From NCBI GenBank assembly GCA_965222005.1, contig OZ244935.1, forward strand, positions 6,014,001 to 6,078,000: 64,000 nt of DNA. Reading direction: 5' to 3'. The position numbers were made by a program, and so were the translations under genes. Shown here piece after piece: positions 26,186 through 36,087 of the stretch. The notes under the pieces are model-generated. The model saw only the letters and a list, made by a program, of their open reading frames with translations. It was not told the DNA's origin and did no database searches. Source of the stretch: CBDCTM01 sp965222005 (lineage in GTDB: Bacteria; Bacteroidota; Bacteroidia; Chitinophagales; Saprospiraceae). Every line of letters starts with the position of its first letter. Within the stretch, counting starts at the first letter, position 1.

Positions 26186-26248
26186 AAAAAAAAGTCCCTC
26201 TCCGTTTATCTTTACAATAATGGAGAGGGATCATCCCAAAACCGTTTT
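26186..26248 (-). repeat. Terminator-like repeat E, copy 1
   Basis: Read on the minus strand: a box GGTTTTGGGATG, then a stem (ATCCCTCTCC / GGAGAGGGA with a 20-base loop) and eight Ts, i.e. a Rho-independent terminator. The stem lies 33 bp upstream of the ruvX start, so it would end transcripts arriving from upstream. Related copies are at 26791, 26994, 35380 and 40420. Confidence 0.7.
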
Positions 26249-26317
26249 AAAAAAAACTTTTAGTGTAGTTCAATCACACCTTATATTATTATCAAATCGG
26301 CCAATTTGCCGATGATA

Positions 26318-26372
26318 TACGCGATGGTAAATTTATTGATGATTTCAAAATTCAATAAATTCAGCATTGGCA
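26318..26372 (-). repeat. AT-rich hairpin repeat D, copy in inverted orientation
   Basis: The complement reads close to the module at 19957-20006, including AATTTATTGAATTTT and ATCATCAATAAATT, followed by ACCATCGCGTATA. It therefore is the same element in the other orientation. Confidence 0.6.
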
Positions 26373-26592
26373 CCTGACTGCCGTCAGGCATTCATACCGC
26401 TTGCAAATTAAGTTTTTCAAGATTACTTTAATTTAGCAAGCCTGTATAGTTTCAATACTTTTGTGTTTTAAGTTTAGACAAGTAAAAAGGATCTTGAATC
26501 CAGCTCGAATAGTAAACAGTGAAGTAGTGGATTTCTAGTTCAGCCGGATTCACTCCGAAGAGCCAATGGATCAGTTTTTTAGAGATTGGTAA

Positions 26593-26698
26593 TTATACCG
26601 CTGACGGATCGAAAGTGATAAATCACGCTCAATCCTTTCGCGGTATATAGCACAGGCGATGGGGATTCGCTATCACTCATCAGACGCCTGAGCTATAA
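26593..26698 (-). repeat. 106-bp quasi-palindromic repeat C, copy 3 (minus orientation)
   Basis: Exactly 106 bp from TTATACCGCTGACGG to GACGCCTGAGCTATAA; the complement matches copies 2 and 4 base for base over most of its length. It lies in the 930-bp non-coding stretch between ruvX and the giant adhesin gene, which otherwise holds E and D repeats and no gene that I can support. Confidence 0.8.
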
Positions 26699-26790
26699 TG
26701 GCTGACTGATATTACAAATATACGGCATGCGAGCATACTTATCGTACCCGATATATGGTATTTTGTACATATACATTTTTATAAACAATA

Positions 26791-26835
26791 AGCCCTTCTC
26801 CACTTAGTCGGAAGAAGGGCTGTCCTAAATAAAAC
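26791..26835 (-). repeat. Terminator-like repeat E, copy 2
   Basis: Stem AGCCCTTCT / AGAAGGGCT, read on the minus strand after a diverged GGTTTTATTTAGGACA box, with the ACTAAG-type loop shared with copies 4 and 5. The trailing T tract is weak, so termination activity is less certain than for the other copies. Confidence 0.5.
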
Positions 26836-26985
26836 CGTATAAAGAGAAATTTATGTCATCTGTATGCTATATATGTGTACGTCAGCAGCTACAAATGTTG
26901 GGCTTTTGAGCTAATATTTCCTCCTTTTTTTACAACCACTGTGACATTGCCTTTCGTTGCTTTCTCTATGCCAAAGCATGGTTCA

Positions 26986-27040
26986 AAAAAAAAGCCCCCC
27001 TCCAATCTTACTCGGAGAGAGGCCATCCCAAAAACCGATT
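26986..27040 (-). terminator. Terminator of the 2361-aa adhesin gene (repeat E, copy 3)
   Basis: On the minus strand the order is GGTTTTTGGGATGG, then stem GGCCTCTCTCC / GGAGGGGGGC, then a run of nine Ts. It begins about 45 bp after the stop codon of the 2361-aa gene. The same box, stem and T-run order occurs at 35380 and 40420. Confidence 0.75.
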
Positions 27041-27084
27041 TTAAAGCATTCTTAAACCGGTTCTTGCGCTAATTATTTTGACTA

Positions 27085-30000
27085 TTATTCAATAATAATC
27101 ATCTTCTTGGTAGCACTGTTGTCGTCACTCTGCAAAGTGTAGTACAGTACGCCTACGCCTGCCAACTCGCTGCGGTTGATACTCACTTCGTTGTATCCTT
27201 TAGCGCATTCGCGTTTGTAAACTTTCAGTACTCTTCCTGATACATCGTAAACGGTCAGTGTAGCTGTGCTTGCCTGTGGCAATACAAATCCGATCGTGGT
27301 TTCATCCCTGAATGGATTTGGCTGGTTCTGCATCAGAGCAAACTCGTCGGCAGATACAGCGCCGGTGGTGTTGAACTCAAGCTCAACATTCATCAGGTCA
27401 AGTTCAGCATTGTATGCTTCTGCAGCTGTGTAGTCTGAGCTTACACTCAGTACTTCACTCAGCAGTACATCGCGCTTGGCACGCAAGGTCACTGAGAATA
27501 CAACTGCATCGTCATCCAATTCTACGGTACTGCTATTGGCCCAGCTGGTGGTGATTACACCTTTGTCCAGCAAGCTCAATCCGAAGTTGGCCTTCGTCAG
27601 ATTGGTCAATTCACCTGCTTCAACTCCTGCGAATGCTGCTGCACTCTTATCGAAGTTCAATGTAAACTGATAACCGGCAGCGGCAAAGTCAGCAGCCTTG
27701 AAGTCAACAGTGTATTCTGTACCGGCTGTCAATTGCTTGTCATCCACACGGAATACCAGATCGCTTACAGCGTTGCGGCCATCACTACCGATGAGGTTGT
27801 TGGGGCGCGCACTACCGTTTACATCTCCAACTTTCACAGCTACGAAGTTCGCATCGTTGATGTCAGAGGTCAGGCTGTTCACGTTCATTACTTCCGGGAA
27901 GGTCGTCTCGAACGGATTCGCAGGGTTGGGGAATACAAAGTGTGCATCCACAAAACGCCAGCTCGTGTTGTTCGGGAAGTCCGTGTTGATGAACAGGATC
28001 AACTTGCGTAGCTCTACAATATCGAAAGTGGTGATCGTACCACTGTTGTTGATATCGGCAGCAATCATCTTGTAGGGCGAATCAAGGTCGTCCACACCAA
28101 GGATGTGCTTGCTGATAAGTACAAGGTCGAAAGTAGATACGCCATTCAACGGATTGATGTCCTTCTCAGGACGTACAGTATAGTTTTGAAGTTCTGGCAG
28201 GAATTCAAAGCCAAACTGACCACTGGTTCCTGTCATTTCCATATCTGTCATGGATCCTTCCAGATGTACTTCTACCTGCTCAACATCCTCGCCATCCTCA
28301 TTGGTGATATTACCAGAGATGTTGTACTGAGTCTGGTCATCGCAATCATTGAGCAACAAGCCTACTTCACAAGTAGAGTAGTTGCCTGCTTCATCCCATA
28401 CATAGATGGTCAGTGATTCCGGCAAGCCGGTCACATCATCACACGTACGACGGATGGAGCGGTCGTTGATGTTATCAGAGAAGGAGAAGATCAGGTCTTC
28501 CTGAGCAGTACAGTTATCGTAGCTGTCCAGATCGAAGTCACTGGCCCAGATGTCGATATATCCTCCTGCTGCTATTGGCATCGGGATAGTCGATACACCT
28601 GGCAAACAGTAAGCCGTTGGTGGCTTGCAATCTTCAATAGTCAGGATGTACTCACAGATATTGAGATTGCCACAGCCATCTTCTGCAGCCCACAGGATAC
28701 GGTGGGTACCTACCGGGTAGAAGCCGCTGATCGCATAGTCTTCTGCTGCAAAACGAGTTACAGGAAGACCATCCGGATTCGGGAACGGATAAATGTTTCC
28801 GTAGGTATCCGAGTAACCAAAGGCATCGTAATTGCCATCGTTGTCCAGGTCAAGTTTCCAGTCGATACGCAGCTCTTCAAGCTTCGTACAGTCATCCGAG
28901 ATACCCGGATCAATCGTTACTTCACCCACACACTGTGGTGCATTGGGGTTGCCTGGGTTGCCATAGCCACAAATAGTTTGTGAACAGTTGTCGAAGGTTG
29001 GTCCAACATTGTTCAGCAGCTTGATCACCTGTGTCCAGTGCCACTCCCATTCGCCAAAGTAAACTCCGTTTACAAAGTCTTCGTACAAGCACCAGTCAAT
29101 CACGGTCCAGTCACGGAAGATCTTGATACAGGAGCTGTCAACGAATACAAACGGACGATCTACATAGGTAGAAGCGAGCAAATTACAGTTGTCGTCATCA
29201 AGGCGTGGGCGACGATCCTGATCGAAGAATACATCCAGGTTCTCTGGCTTGAATACTTCGTCGATCGGGCCCTGACAGCGATTCAACTCAATGTCGCATG
29301 GCCATTCGATTAGTTTGCGCAGATAGAACAACGCCGCACCAATTGGAGGCATTCTGTCAGTATCCAGTATATTGTTGCACACCCCGGCTTGAGCACGGGT
29401 CAAGGAAACCAGATCACAGTCTCCAACATCCTTTGGAGTAAATCTCCAGCATGCCTTCGGTACCCACCACTCCTTACAATCGATGATGGTAACCACCTGA
29501 GTAGCTATGTTGCTCCAGTTGCCGGCATCATCAGCTGCTCTCCAGCGACGGATGATATCTCCTCTTCCGCAGTGCAGCGCAGGTATGATCGTTTGTTCAA
29601 GATCGATATTACAGTTGTCGATCACATAGCCGTCATAGCCCCAGAAAATGTCATACTGATCGTCGTAGCAAGGATCGTCAAAGATACTTGGTGGAGCAAA
29701 CTCAGCAAAACGTGGGTGGGCTGGGCATACGCGATCGCGGGTAACGATAGAGTCTCTGTCGAGAGGATCGGCGCTACCTTCTATCACTTTACCAAATACT
29801 TCATCCAGTGCATCTGTGTAGTCGCTTGGGTTGTCCGGATCGAATGGGAACCAGAAATCACAAGTAACCGTCAGGCTCGGAGGAGCTACTACTACCGGTG
29901 GCAACTTATCCTGTACGGTAACTTCTACCATACAGAGGCTGAAGTGGCTGTACAGCGGCCCACCTGGCTCCATAGCTTCAGGAAGTACGCCATTGTAGTC

Positions 30001-33000
30001 GTCCGGATCTTCGTTTGCAGGTACCAGATTCGGGAACTGCTTACCAAATGTATATGGCTCAGGATCTACATCAAATACAGCAAATACAACCATGATCGGA
30101 CCATCGGGAATATCATTACAGCAGAACTTCACATAGTCATCGAAGTAAGCCTGGATACGGTTGTAGTTAGGATGCCATGGTGGAGAGCGACGCAGGTCGT
30201 CATCACCATTTACACCATCACAATCGATAGCTTCCCAGTCACCTTGTGGTACGGTCTCTGGGGTTTTGCCATCTCCATCAGAATCGTACTCATTCATACG
30301 TACCGCCTTGAACCACACCTGGTCAGAGCAGTTGTCGAATGAGCCATCATCAAATGTATGGGCAAAAATCTTGGAGATACCCAAGTTGTCATCATCGATA
30401 TTTCCAGTTCTGGTAATAGATACTACCGTGTGCTGATCGCAGATTGCAACCGGAGGCACATCATCAACTACACAGAGTTCGATGGTCTCTTCCGTCACAT
30501 TGCCACAGCAATCTGTAGCTGTATAAGTCACATCGTAGCAACCTGGTACCAGATTACGGATCACCCAGCGGCCATTGACGAACTCCACATCACCACCCGT
30601 AGAAGTAATGGTATAAGTGAGTGGGCCATTGTTCAACGGAATCACTTCACCGGATACCGGATCGATGTAAGAAGTCGGGCAGTTGTCGTCCAACCAGGCT
30701 TCGGTAGCGATCCAGTCGGCACCACAGCGCCATACATCCGAACTAATCGTGAGATCTTCGAGGTCATTGATCTCCGGACCCATGTCATCTTCCACTTTGA
30801 TGGTTTGATTGTGGAATTCCACTTCACCTGTACACCAGTCGAGGATGGTCCACTTACGCAAAATCTTGTAGCAACCATCACTGCCACCTGTAGTACAGAT
30901 GTTGATACGGGTATCTTCAAAAGTTGACTGAATGTCGCCACAGTTGGCGCCTCCAGGTACACCTGTACCAAAACACTTCACTACACCACATGGCCAGGTC
31001 CTGCCAACATAGGGTGATGGGTGACCAGCATAGGGGTGCGTAGATGGAAGTACATTCCAATAAATATTGTCAGGACCACAAACAGCGTTGTCATTGACTT
31101 CTTTCTCCGCTCCACAGCGGTTATCGCATTTCAGCGTGGGCTGATCGATACCATTGTAATCTGGTGGTGGCACGATGTCGTCTAAAGTAGCACGAGTCAA
31201 TGTGATGGTTTGCAGGCAAGTTTTCATATTGCCAGAGCCATCCGTGATCTTCCACGTTCTCAGCAATGTGCCATCAGCACACTGGCGATCTATCCTGTTA
31301 TCTGTATATTCTAAAAGCGCATCGCCACAGGCATCAAAGCCACTTACTGTGTAAGTACCATCGCCATTGTCAACCACTACGGCTGGTGGGGTCGGTACGG
31401 GGAACTCATAGGTGCCCGCCCACTCAATGTCCAGTCTCACCTCGTTGATCGTGCCGCCGTCGCCGAATACGCCGTCTCCTATCGTTACTGTCCAGTCGCC
31501 ATTCACAGGCTCTCCATCAAACGCACTCAAGGCATTTTGTGGAAGAACAATACCACTGATCGCAGGCAAGTTGCCACATACTATCGGGCCTGGAGCCTCA
31601 TCATCAAAGGTAGCATCTACATCGTCATTGAAAATACACTGGTTTTGAAGTATCACTACATTCGTTCCACTCGGGCTCGTCACGTCAATTACCAAATCGC
31701 CTACCCAGGTGTGCGTGATGTCAACACTTACGTTTACATCCGTAACCGTAGCACTTGATGGTACACCGCCTACAGAGAATACCTCATCGTTGCCTCCTAC
31801 ACTTCCCCAGCTAAACCCACTGTTCAATACATCGCTGTACGTCCCGTCTATCGGCTGACCCGGCGTCAGATCCGCTGAGCAGAGCAACGTCAAATCCTCA
31901 CATACCAAGTCCGGTACCAGCTTGTCCTCTACACAGAATGAGCCCCAGCAGCTGTTGTCAGTCTCTACATCCGTAACCATCACATCGTAGCAGGCGCCTA
32001 TGTCACTGGCATCCAGCGCATCGCCTTCAGCAGGATCATATACTCCGTCGCCATTGCGATCGATGATCACCCTATAGCGCGTGTCGTAACAGCCGTAAGG
32101 GCCGCCTTCCAAAATATCATCCGCCCCTACTATGCCCTCACAGTTCTCATCCAGTGAAATCTGTACATCGTCATTGCAGGCCAGCTGTGTTCTCGCAAAT
32201 GGATACTCCTCTATCGTCAAACAAAATGTACAGGTACTTACGTTACCTGCTGCATCGGTAGCTTCATACGCAAAGCACGTCTCACCCAATGGCAAGGCTA
32301 CGCCCATCGAAGCATCCGGGCCCAGCGTCTGCACTACCGGTACACCCGATGCCGCTGCATTGACGCCTACCTGTAGTCCGTTGACTATACCAAAGGTAGC
32401 TACATCCGTCGGAGTCGGCGCTCCACAGGCCGCCGCCTGTAGCCAGGTCGGGCTGTTGCCCCCACTATACAGGAAGAAAAAGAATACTCCTTGTGGTACT
32501 ATGAACTCTATAACCACCTCATCGCCTGGATTAACAGGTGCTGTCGGGGTTACAGGTACATTCAGCACATAAGCCGCTCCGCCATCTGTGGACAGCGTAG
32601 AGCCCGAGGCTACCAACGTCAGCGCTCCGCCTGGGAACGGGCCGCCACTATTCACATATACATTCGCTGTAATCATTACGCCTCCCTGATCTATCGCTCC
32701 TACTACTACGTCAACACTCTGTACAAGCAGCGGGTCGGTACCCGGTACTGTCCACGTACGGAAGTGCTGATTGCCCGTAGATACATTCCCAATGTTGCAG
32801 TTGATCTGCTGGCCGGTAAGTGTAAAGGCCGGGCCCAAAAGAAATTGCTGCGCCGCCGCCGGACAGTTGTCCATCGCTTCCGGTACATAATTGAAAATGT
32901 ACTCACAATCGCCCGGATCCAAACTGATCGTCTGGTCGCTCAGGCAATTGTTAAAGGTCGGGCCTTCTGCATCTACTACCGTCACATCAAAGCACTCTAC

Positions 33001-34170
33001 TAGCTGACCTCCTGTAATAAGATTAGTCATATAACATACAGTAGTCGTGCCCACAGGATAGCAATCCGATGCATTCGTAGTTCCATTGTAGTCATTGACA
33101 AATGGCAGGGTTGCTGTAGTGTAGTCTATCTGCGTAGTGATCAAATCCTGGGCACAAAAGCTGTTCACAGCATTATCCGCGCCTACTACAAAATCCAACT
33201 GACCATCTGCTGCTGCTGCATTGTACTGCGCTGCCGTAATGGTGAACGAAAAGTTGTTGGGCTGACAATCGGCTCCGCCTGAGGGCAACTGCCCCAGTAA
33301 GAGACCTTCCAAAGTGAACGTTGGCATCTCTGTAAAGAAGCTATTGTCACTATCCCAATTTCCACTGATCGTTACCGGACTCGCGGCATTCGCCACAGCT
33401 CCAAACATCGTGTAGTTGGTCACGCCCAGCGTCGTTCCTCCTGAAAAGGGTAAAATGTTCAGATTATCCGTCTGTGGACCCAAGGTCACCGCAGTCGAAG
33501 GATCTGGAACGCCTGCACAGGCTGCTCCCGAAACCGTCGGCTCAGGGATAATGATACACGCCTCACAGGCGCCAGGATCATTGTTGCGCGTGATGTCGCC
33601 AGGTAAACCTACAAACTGGCAATCGATCGCTACAAAGGTGATCGACCAGGCATTCAGCCAGCCACAATCGCCACCAAACTGGTCGAAAATCTCCAATTGC
33701 CAGTTGCCATTGGCATTCTGACCACTAAGGCTTGATAGCGGCTGCTCCGGGGAAAAGGTACCATTAAAGGGAGCTGTACCCCCTGTAATCGGAGGCGCAC
33801 CATCCTGAAATACCGTAACGATATAGTCATCGCCCGCGCCTCCATTATCTGAAGATAGGTCTATTCGTGTAACTCCATCAGGAGCTATCAACGTAATATC
33901 CAAATCACCATCAAACGTATGAAACAGATCTATCGTCACATTGTCGATCAGATAGCCTGTCCCGATGGTCGTGCTGCCATTTACCGGCGGCAGGGCCACT
34001 GCATTGCCAAAGGGACCGAATAGCCCAGAGGTGCTAGTACAAGCCCCTGCATCAGGACCACTGTCACCCACACTGCCCGTGGCGCCGTTGAACGTCTGCG
34101 CATAACCCTGCCACGCAAACAGGCACAAGCTCAGCGCAAACAAAAATTTTGTAATTCTCTTTTTTTCCAT
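27085..34170 (-). CDS. Giant T9SS-exported adhesin with P-domains, dockerin-like and cohesin-like modules
   Basis: A 2361-aa protein with signal peptide (FLFALSLCLFAWQGYAQ). Two subtilisin-like proprotein convertase P-domains are visible at about 25-185 and 790-920 (HTFDGDLDITLIAPDG and HTWVGDLVIDVTSPSG). HYR-like and cysteine-rich Ig-like modules fill the middle. Near 1945-2010 is a carboxypeptidase-regulatory-like fold. At about 2010-2055 two F-hand loops form a dockerin-like pair: a first loop (PLNGVSTFDLVLISKHILG) lacking one calcium ligand and a canonical second loop (DINNSGTITTFDIVELRKLI). Residues 2140-2250 form a cohesin-like beta-sandwich (TVDFKAADFAAAGYQFTLNF). Residues 2285-2361 are a type A sorting domain (QNQPNPFRDETTIGFVLP, ending KKMIIIE). 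T9SS would deliver it to the cell surface. Its C-terminal third is paralogous to the 1276-aa protein at 36088. Confidence 0.9.
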   Translation of the reverse strand: MEKKRITKFLFALSLCLFAWQGYAQTFNGATGSVGDSGPDAGACTSTSGLFGPFGNAVALPPVNGSTTIGTGYLIDNVTIDLFHTFDGDLDITLIAPDGVTRIDLSSDNGGAGDDYIVTVFQDGAPPITGGTAPFNGTFSPEQPLSSLSGQNANGNWQLEIFDQFGGDCGWLNAWSITFVAIDCQFVGLPGDITRNNDPGACEACIIIPEPTVSGAACAGVPDPSTAVTLGPQTDNLNILPFSGGTTLGVTNYTMFGAVANAASPVTISGNWDSDNSFFTEMPTFTLEGLLLGQLPSGGADCQPNNFSFTITAAQYNAAAADGQLDFVVGADNAVNSFCAQDLITTQIDYTTATLPFVNDYNGTTNASDCYPVGTTTVCYMTNLITGGQLVECFDVTVVDAEGPTFNNCLSDQTISLDPGDCEYIFNYVPEAMDNCPAAAQQFLLGPAFTLTGQQINCNIGNVSTGNQHFRTWTVPGTDPLLVQSVDVVVGAIDQGGVMITANVYVNSGGPFPGGALTLVASGSTLSTDGGAAYVLNVPVTPTAPVNPGDEVVIEFIVPQGVFFFFLYSGGNSPTWLQAAACGAPTPTDVATFGIVNGLQVGVNAAASGVPVVQTLGPDASMGVALPLGETCFAYEATDAAGNVSTCTFCLTIEEYPFARTQLACNDDVQISLDENCEGIVGADDILEGGPYGCYDTRYRVIIDRNGDGVYDPAEGDALDASDIGACYDVMVTDVETDNSCWGSFCVEDKLVPDLVCEDLTLLCSADLTPGQPIDGTYSDVLNSGFSWGSVGGNDEVFSVGGVPSSATVTDVNVSVDITHTWVGDLVIDVTSPSGTNVVILQNQCIFNDDVDATFDDEAPGPIVCGNLPAISGIVLPQNALSAFDGEPVNGDWTVTIGDGVFGDGGTINEVRLDIEWAGTYEFPVPTPPAVVVDNGDGTYTVSGFDACGDALLEYTDNRIDRQCADGTLLRTWKITDGSGNMKTCLQTITLTRATLDDIVPPPDYNGIDQPTLKCDNRCGAEKEVNDNAVCGPDNIYWNVLPSTHPYAGHPSPYVGRTWPCGVVKCFGTGVPGGANCGDIQSTFEDTRINICTTGGSDGCYKILRKWTILDWCTGEVEFHNQTIKVEDDMGPEINDLEDLTISSDVWRCGADWIATEAWLDDNCPTSYIDPVSGEVIPLNNGPLTYTITSTGGDVEFVNGRWVIRNLVPGCYDVTYTATDCCGNVTEETIELCVVDDVPPVAICDQHTVVSITRTGNIDDDNLGISKIFAHTFDDGSFDNCSDQVWFKAVRMNEYDSDGDGKTPETVPQGDWEAIDCDGVNGDDDLRRSPPWHPNYNRIQAYFDDYVKFCCNDIPDGPIMVVFAVFDVDPEPYTFGKQFPNLVPANEDPDDYNGVLPEAMEPGGPLYSHFSLCMVEVTVQDKLPPVVVAPPSLTVTCDFWFPFDPDNPSDYTDALDEVFGKVIEGSADPLDRDSIVTRDRVCPAHPRFAEFAPPSIFDDPCYDDQYDIFWGYDGYVIDNCNIDLEQTIIPALHCGRGDIIRRWRAADDAGNWSNIATQVVTIIDCKEWWVPKACWRFTPKDVGDCDLVSLTRAQAGVCNNILDTDRMPPIGAALFYLRKLIEWPCDIELNRCQGPIDEVFKPENLDVFFDQDRRPRLDDDNCNLLASTYVDRPFVFVDSSCIKIFRDWTVIDWCLYEDFVNGVYFGEWEWHWTQVIKLLNNVGPTFDNCSQTICGYGNPGNPNAPQCVGEVTIDPGISDDCTKLEELRIDWKLDLDNDGNYDAFGYSDTYGNIYPFPNPDGLPVTRFAAEDYAISGFYPVGTHRILWAAEDGCGNLNICEYILTIEDCKPPTAYCLPGVSTIPMPIAAGGYIDIWASDFDLDSYDNCTAQEDLIFSFSDNINDRSIRRTCDDVTGLPESLTIYVWDEAGNYSTCEVGLLLNDCDDQTQYNISGNITNEDGEDVEQVEVHLEGSMTDMEMTGTSGQFGFEFLPELQNYTVRPEKDINPLNGVSTFDLVLISKHILGVDDLDSPYKMIAADINNSGTITTFDIVELRKLILFINTDFPNNTSWRFVDAHFVFPNPANPFETTFPEVMNVNSLTSDINDANFVAVKVGDVNGSARPNNLIGSDGRNAVSDLVFRVDDKQLTAGTEYTVDFKAADFAAAGYQFTLNFDKSAAAFAGVEAGELTNLTKANFGLSLLDKGVITTSWANSSTVELDDDAVVFSVTLRAKRDVLLSEVLSVSSDYTAAEAYNAELDLMNVELEFNTTGAVSADEFALMQNQPNPFRDETTIGFVLPQASTATLTVYDVSGRVLKVYKRECAKGYNEVSINRSELAGVGVLYYTLQSDDNSATKKMIIIE

Positions 34171-34231
34171 GAGATAGAGATTTTTTCTTTAGAGTTTAAA
34201 GTAGAATGTTTAAGAAGTTGGCCAGTATTGA

Positions 34232-34669
34232 TCAGACGGTTAGCAGTGTAAGTGCTGCATCCACAATACCGTCTTCATTAACCGGCACATTGTAGTGGCT
34301 AACTGTAGTCAATAAGACATTATAACTATCAATAACCGCTTGTAAAACCGCGTCGCCGTTAGCCAAGTTTTCCATGATCGCCGTATAGTAGGCGATCTTA
34401 GCCGAGTTGGTAGCTTCTGCACTACCTCCATTGAGCTGAGCGGCGGCCAGGGTAAGTTGCTTGATTTCTGCTGAAAGGATTTGAAAAGCATCGTCGTCAC
34501 TTACGAACACGTAATTCTGGGTGCTTTTGTCATCCAACTGCTGAGGCTCTGCGGGAGTAAAAGATCCGCTTTGGGCCTGCGCCTGGTTGGTGTACAACAA
34601 TCCTACAAGCAAGAACAGGCACAGCGCCAGGGTGCGACCCAGCACTGATCTAATCTTCGTTCTTTCCAT
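34232..34669 (-). CDS. Small secreted protein of unknown function
   Basis: A 145-aa protein with a clear signal peptide (RTLALCLFLLVGLLYTNQAQAQ) and a mostly helical mature part of about 115 residues with no recognised motif or sorting domain. The start at 34669 is preferred because it gives the signal peptide; the frame extends to 34714. It is 61 bp upstream of the 2361-aa adhesin gene on the same strand. The bases just before both start codons read ATCTC, and a similar leader precedes 49402. It may be co-expressed with the adhesin. Function unknown. Confidence 0.75.
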   Translation of the reverse strand: MERTKIRSVLGRTLALCLFLLVGLLYTNQAQAQSGSFTPAEPQQLDDKSTQNYVFVSDDDAFQILSAEIKQLTLAAAQLNGGSAEATNSAKIAYYTAIMENLANGDAVLQAVIDSYNVLLTTVSHYNVPVNEDGIVDAALTLLTV

Positions 34670-34714
34670 GAGATTAAGATTTTGTTGTGTTAAAAAATAA
34701 GGTTTTAATTTCAT

Positions 34715-36087
34715 CTTTAAGATTTTAGAATATGTAAAGAGTTAGTTCCCAAATGGTTAAAAGAGCTAAAATCAGTTTTAGCTCCCCTGCTCCTATGTGG
34801 GGCAGGGCTATTTCCGTAAACACAAAAACAGCTGATTGATCTTCGAAAACCGGAAACAAGTTTGCATGGAAAGAAGGGTGGAGCAGAGAAGGCTATGTAA
34901 GCATGCCCGACCCGAAAGGATAGTAATGGAACAAGGGTTCACCACTCTCATGAAACGACAGTTCGTTGTTTACGGAAATCAATAGCGTTTTAAAAAAAAT
35001 TGCTTTTGATCGGTCATTTGCCGAAGCGGTAAAACCTTAGCTGCGCAGAGCTTTTTTTTAAATGTGTACACATCTCAAAAGCTCATACTAAAGCACATCA
35101 CAAGGATGCTATGCCTTTTCGACAAAGGGAACAAAGGTCGGTTAGTGGGAAAGTTTAAATGGTAGGTTTAAGGGATGGAAAAGCCGGAGGAATAAGAAAG
35201 AAAAAAAGAAAATTCCGGCTTCACAAGCTTATCTCGCAAATATAGGCAAAATTCACTTTCTGCCAAATTTCTGAAAATTTTATTCTGTTTTTTTTCTCAT
35301 TTCCATCTGGCAGTACATAAAGATAGCGAAATCTTCGGAAAGGACAGAAAATATTCATTAGAAAAGTATATAAAAAAAAGCCCCCCTCTTACTAAGCAAA
35401 GAGAGAGGCCATCCCAAAAACCGATTTCAAAGCATTTTCTTTCAAAACCGAATCGGGCATACCATCGGTTTGTATATTCTCAAGATTCGTTTCATTCAAC
35501 AAGAAAAAGAGCATGGTTTGATTGTGCTGGAACTATTAAAAGATGCGCTTGGCACGCAAAAAGGCCAGGCAATGGGCGGGTTTCAGGGATGTGGGAGTGC
35601 TTCGGCCAGCCAGCTATTGAAAAAAGGAAGGCCGATTTTTTGTATTCAATTGTTCCGGTTTTTCGCGCATTTTTTCATTGCGACTTACAATTACAAATAT
35701 ACTTCAAATTGGGTGGGAACAACATACCCCGAAAAAGGTAATTTTTAATTTAAAATTTGTGATATGTGTAAATCAGGTTTGGGCTTTCAATTTTCATGCA
35801 TGCCTATATCAGCAAAAGGCAGCAATGGCAGATCGGAAAGAATGGCTGGAATGTGGAAGGAGGGCATACAGCACCATCTGCAAGTAGGACGATCGGCCTA
35901 AGGCAATTCCAAGGCTTACTTGTGCTGGCTGCTGTAATGTGCTCTCAAGTCCAAAAGCAACATGACCATGAAAAGTACGACGAGTGAATTAAGCAACATC
36001 TTTTTTTATTATAAATATAAACTTAATTCCATTTGAACGCCATACCCGCTTTTAGGTAATTTAAATATATTAATAATAAAAATTCAT
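34715..36087. other. Long non-coding stretch upstream of the small secreted protein gene
   Basis: About 1.37 kb without a credible gene. It holds an inverted repeat, ATTTCCGTAAACA near 34809 and its complement near 34967-34979, which would close a loop of about 145 bases in a long 5' leader of the minus-strand transcript. It also holds terminator-like repeat E copy 4 at 35371-35440. Plus-strand frames at 35470-35987 have no signal or composition typical of a gene. Confidence 0.5.
35371..35440 (-). repeat. Terminator-like repeat E, copy 4
   Basis: On the minus strand a GGTTTTTGGGATGG box precedes stem GGCCTCTCTC / AAGAGGGGGGC and eight Ts. The box and the AAAGCATT flank are nearly identical to copy 3 at 26986-27047. 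It lies about 650 bp downstream of the 1276-aa adhesin gene stop, the nearest terminator candidate for that gene. Confidence 0.65.

Noticed and set aside
26153..27084. Possible integrated mobile element or prophage remnant
   Set aside because: The repeat density is high but there is no integrase, transposase or attachment-site-like duplication; the repeats are separate short elements.
35041..35065. Small hairpin AGCT-GCGCAG-AGCT with eight Ts as a terminator
   Set aside because: A 4-bp stem is too weak and no plus-strand gene precedes it.
35470..35987. Plus-strand frames of 60-92 codons
   Set aside because: No signal peptide, no domain and no credible start context; they lie in a long non-coding stretch.
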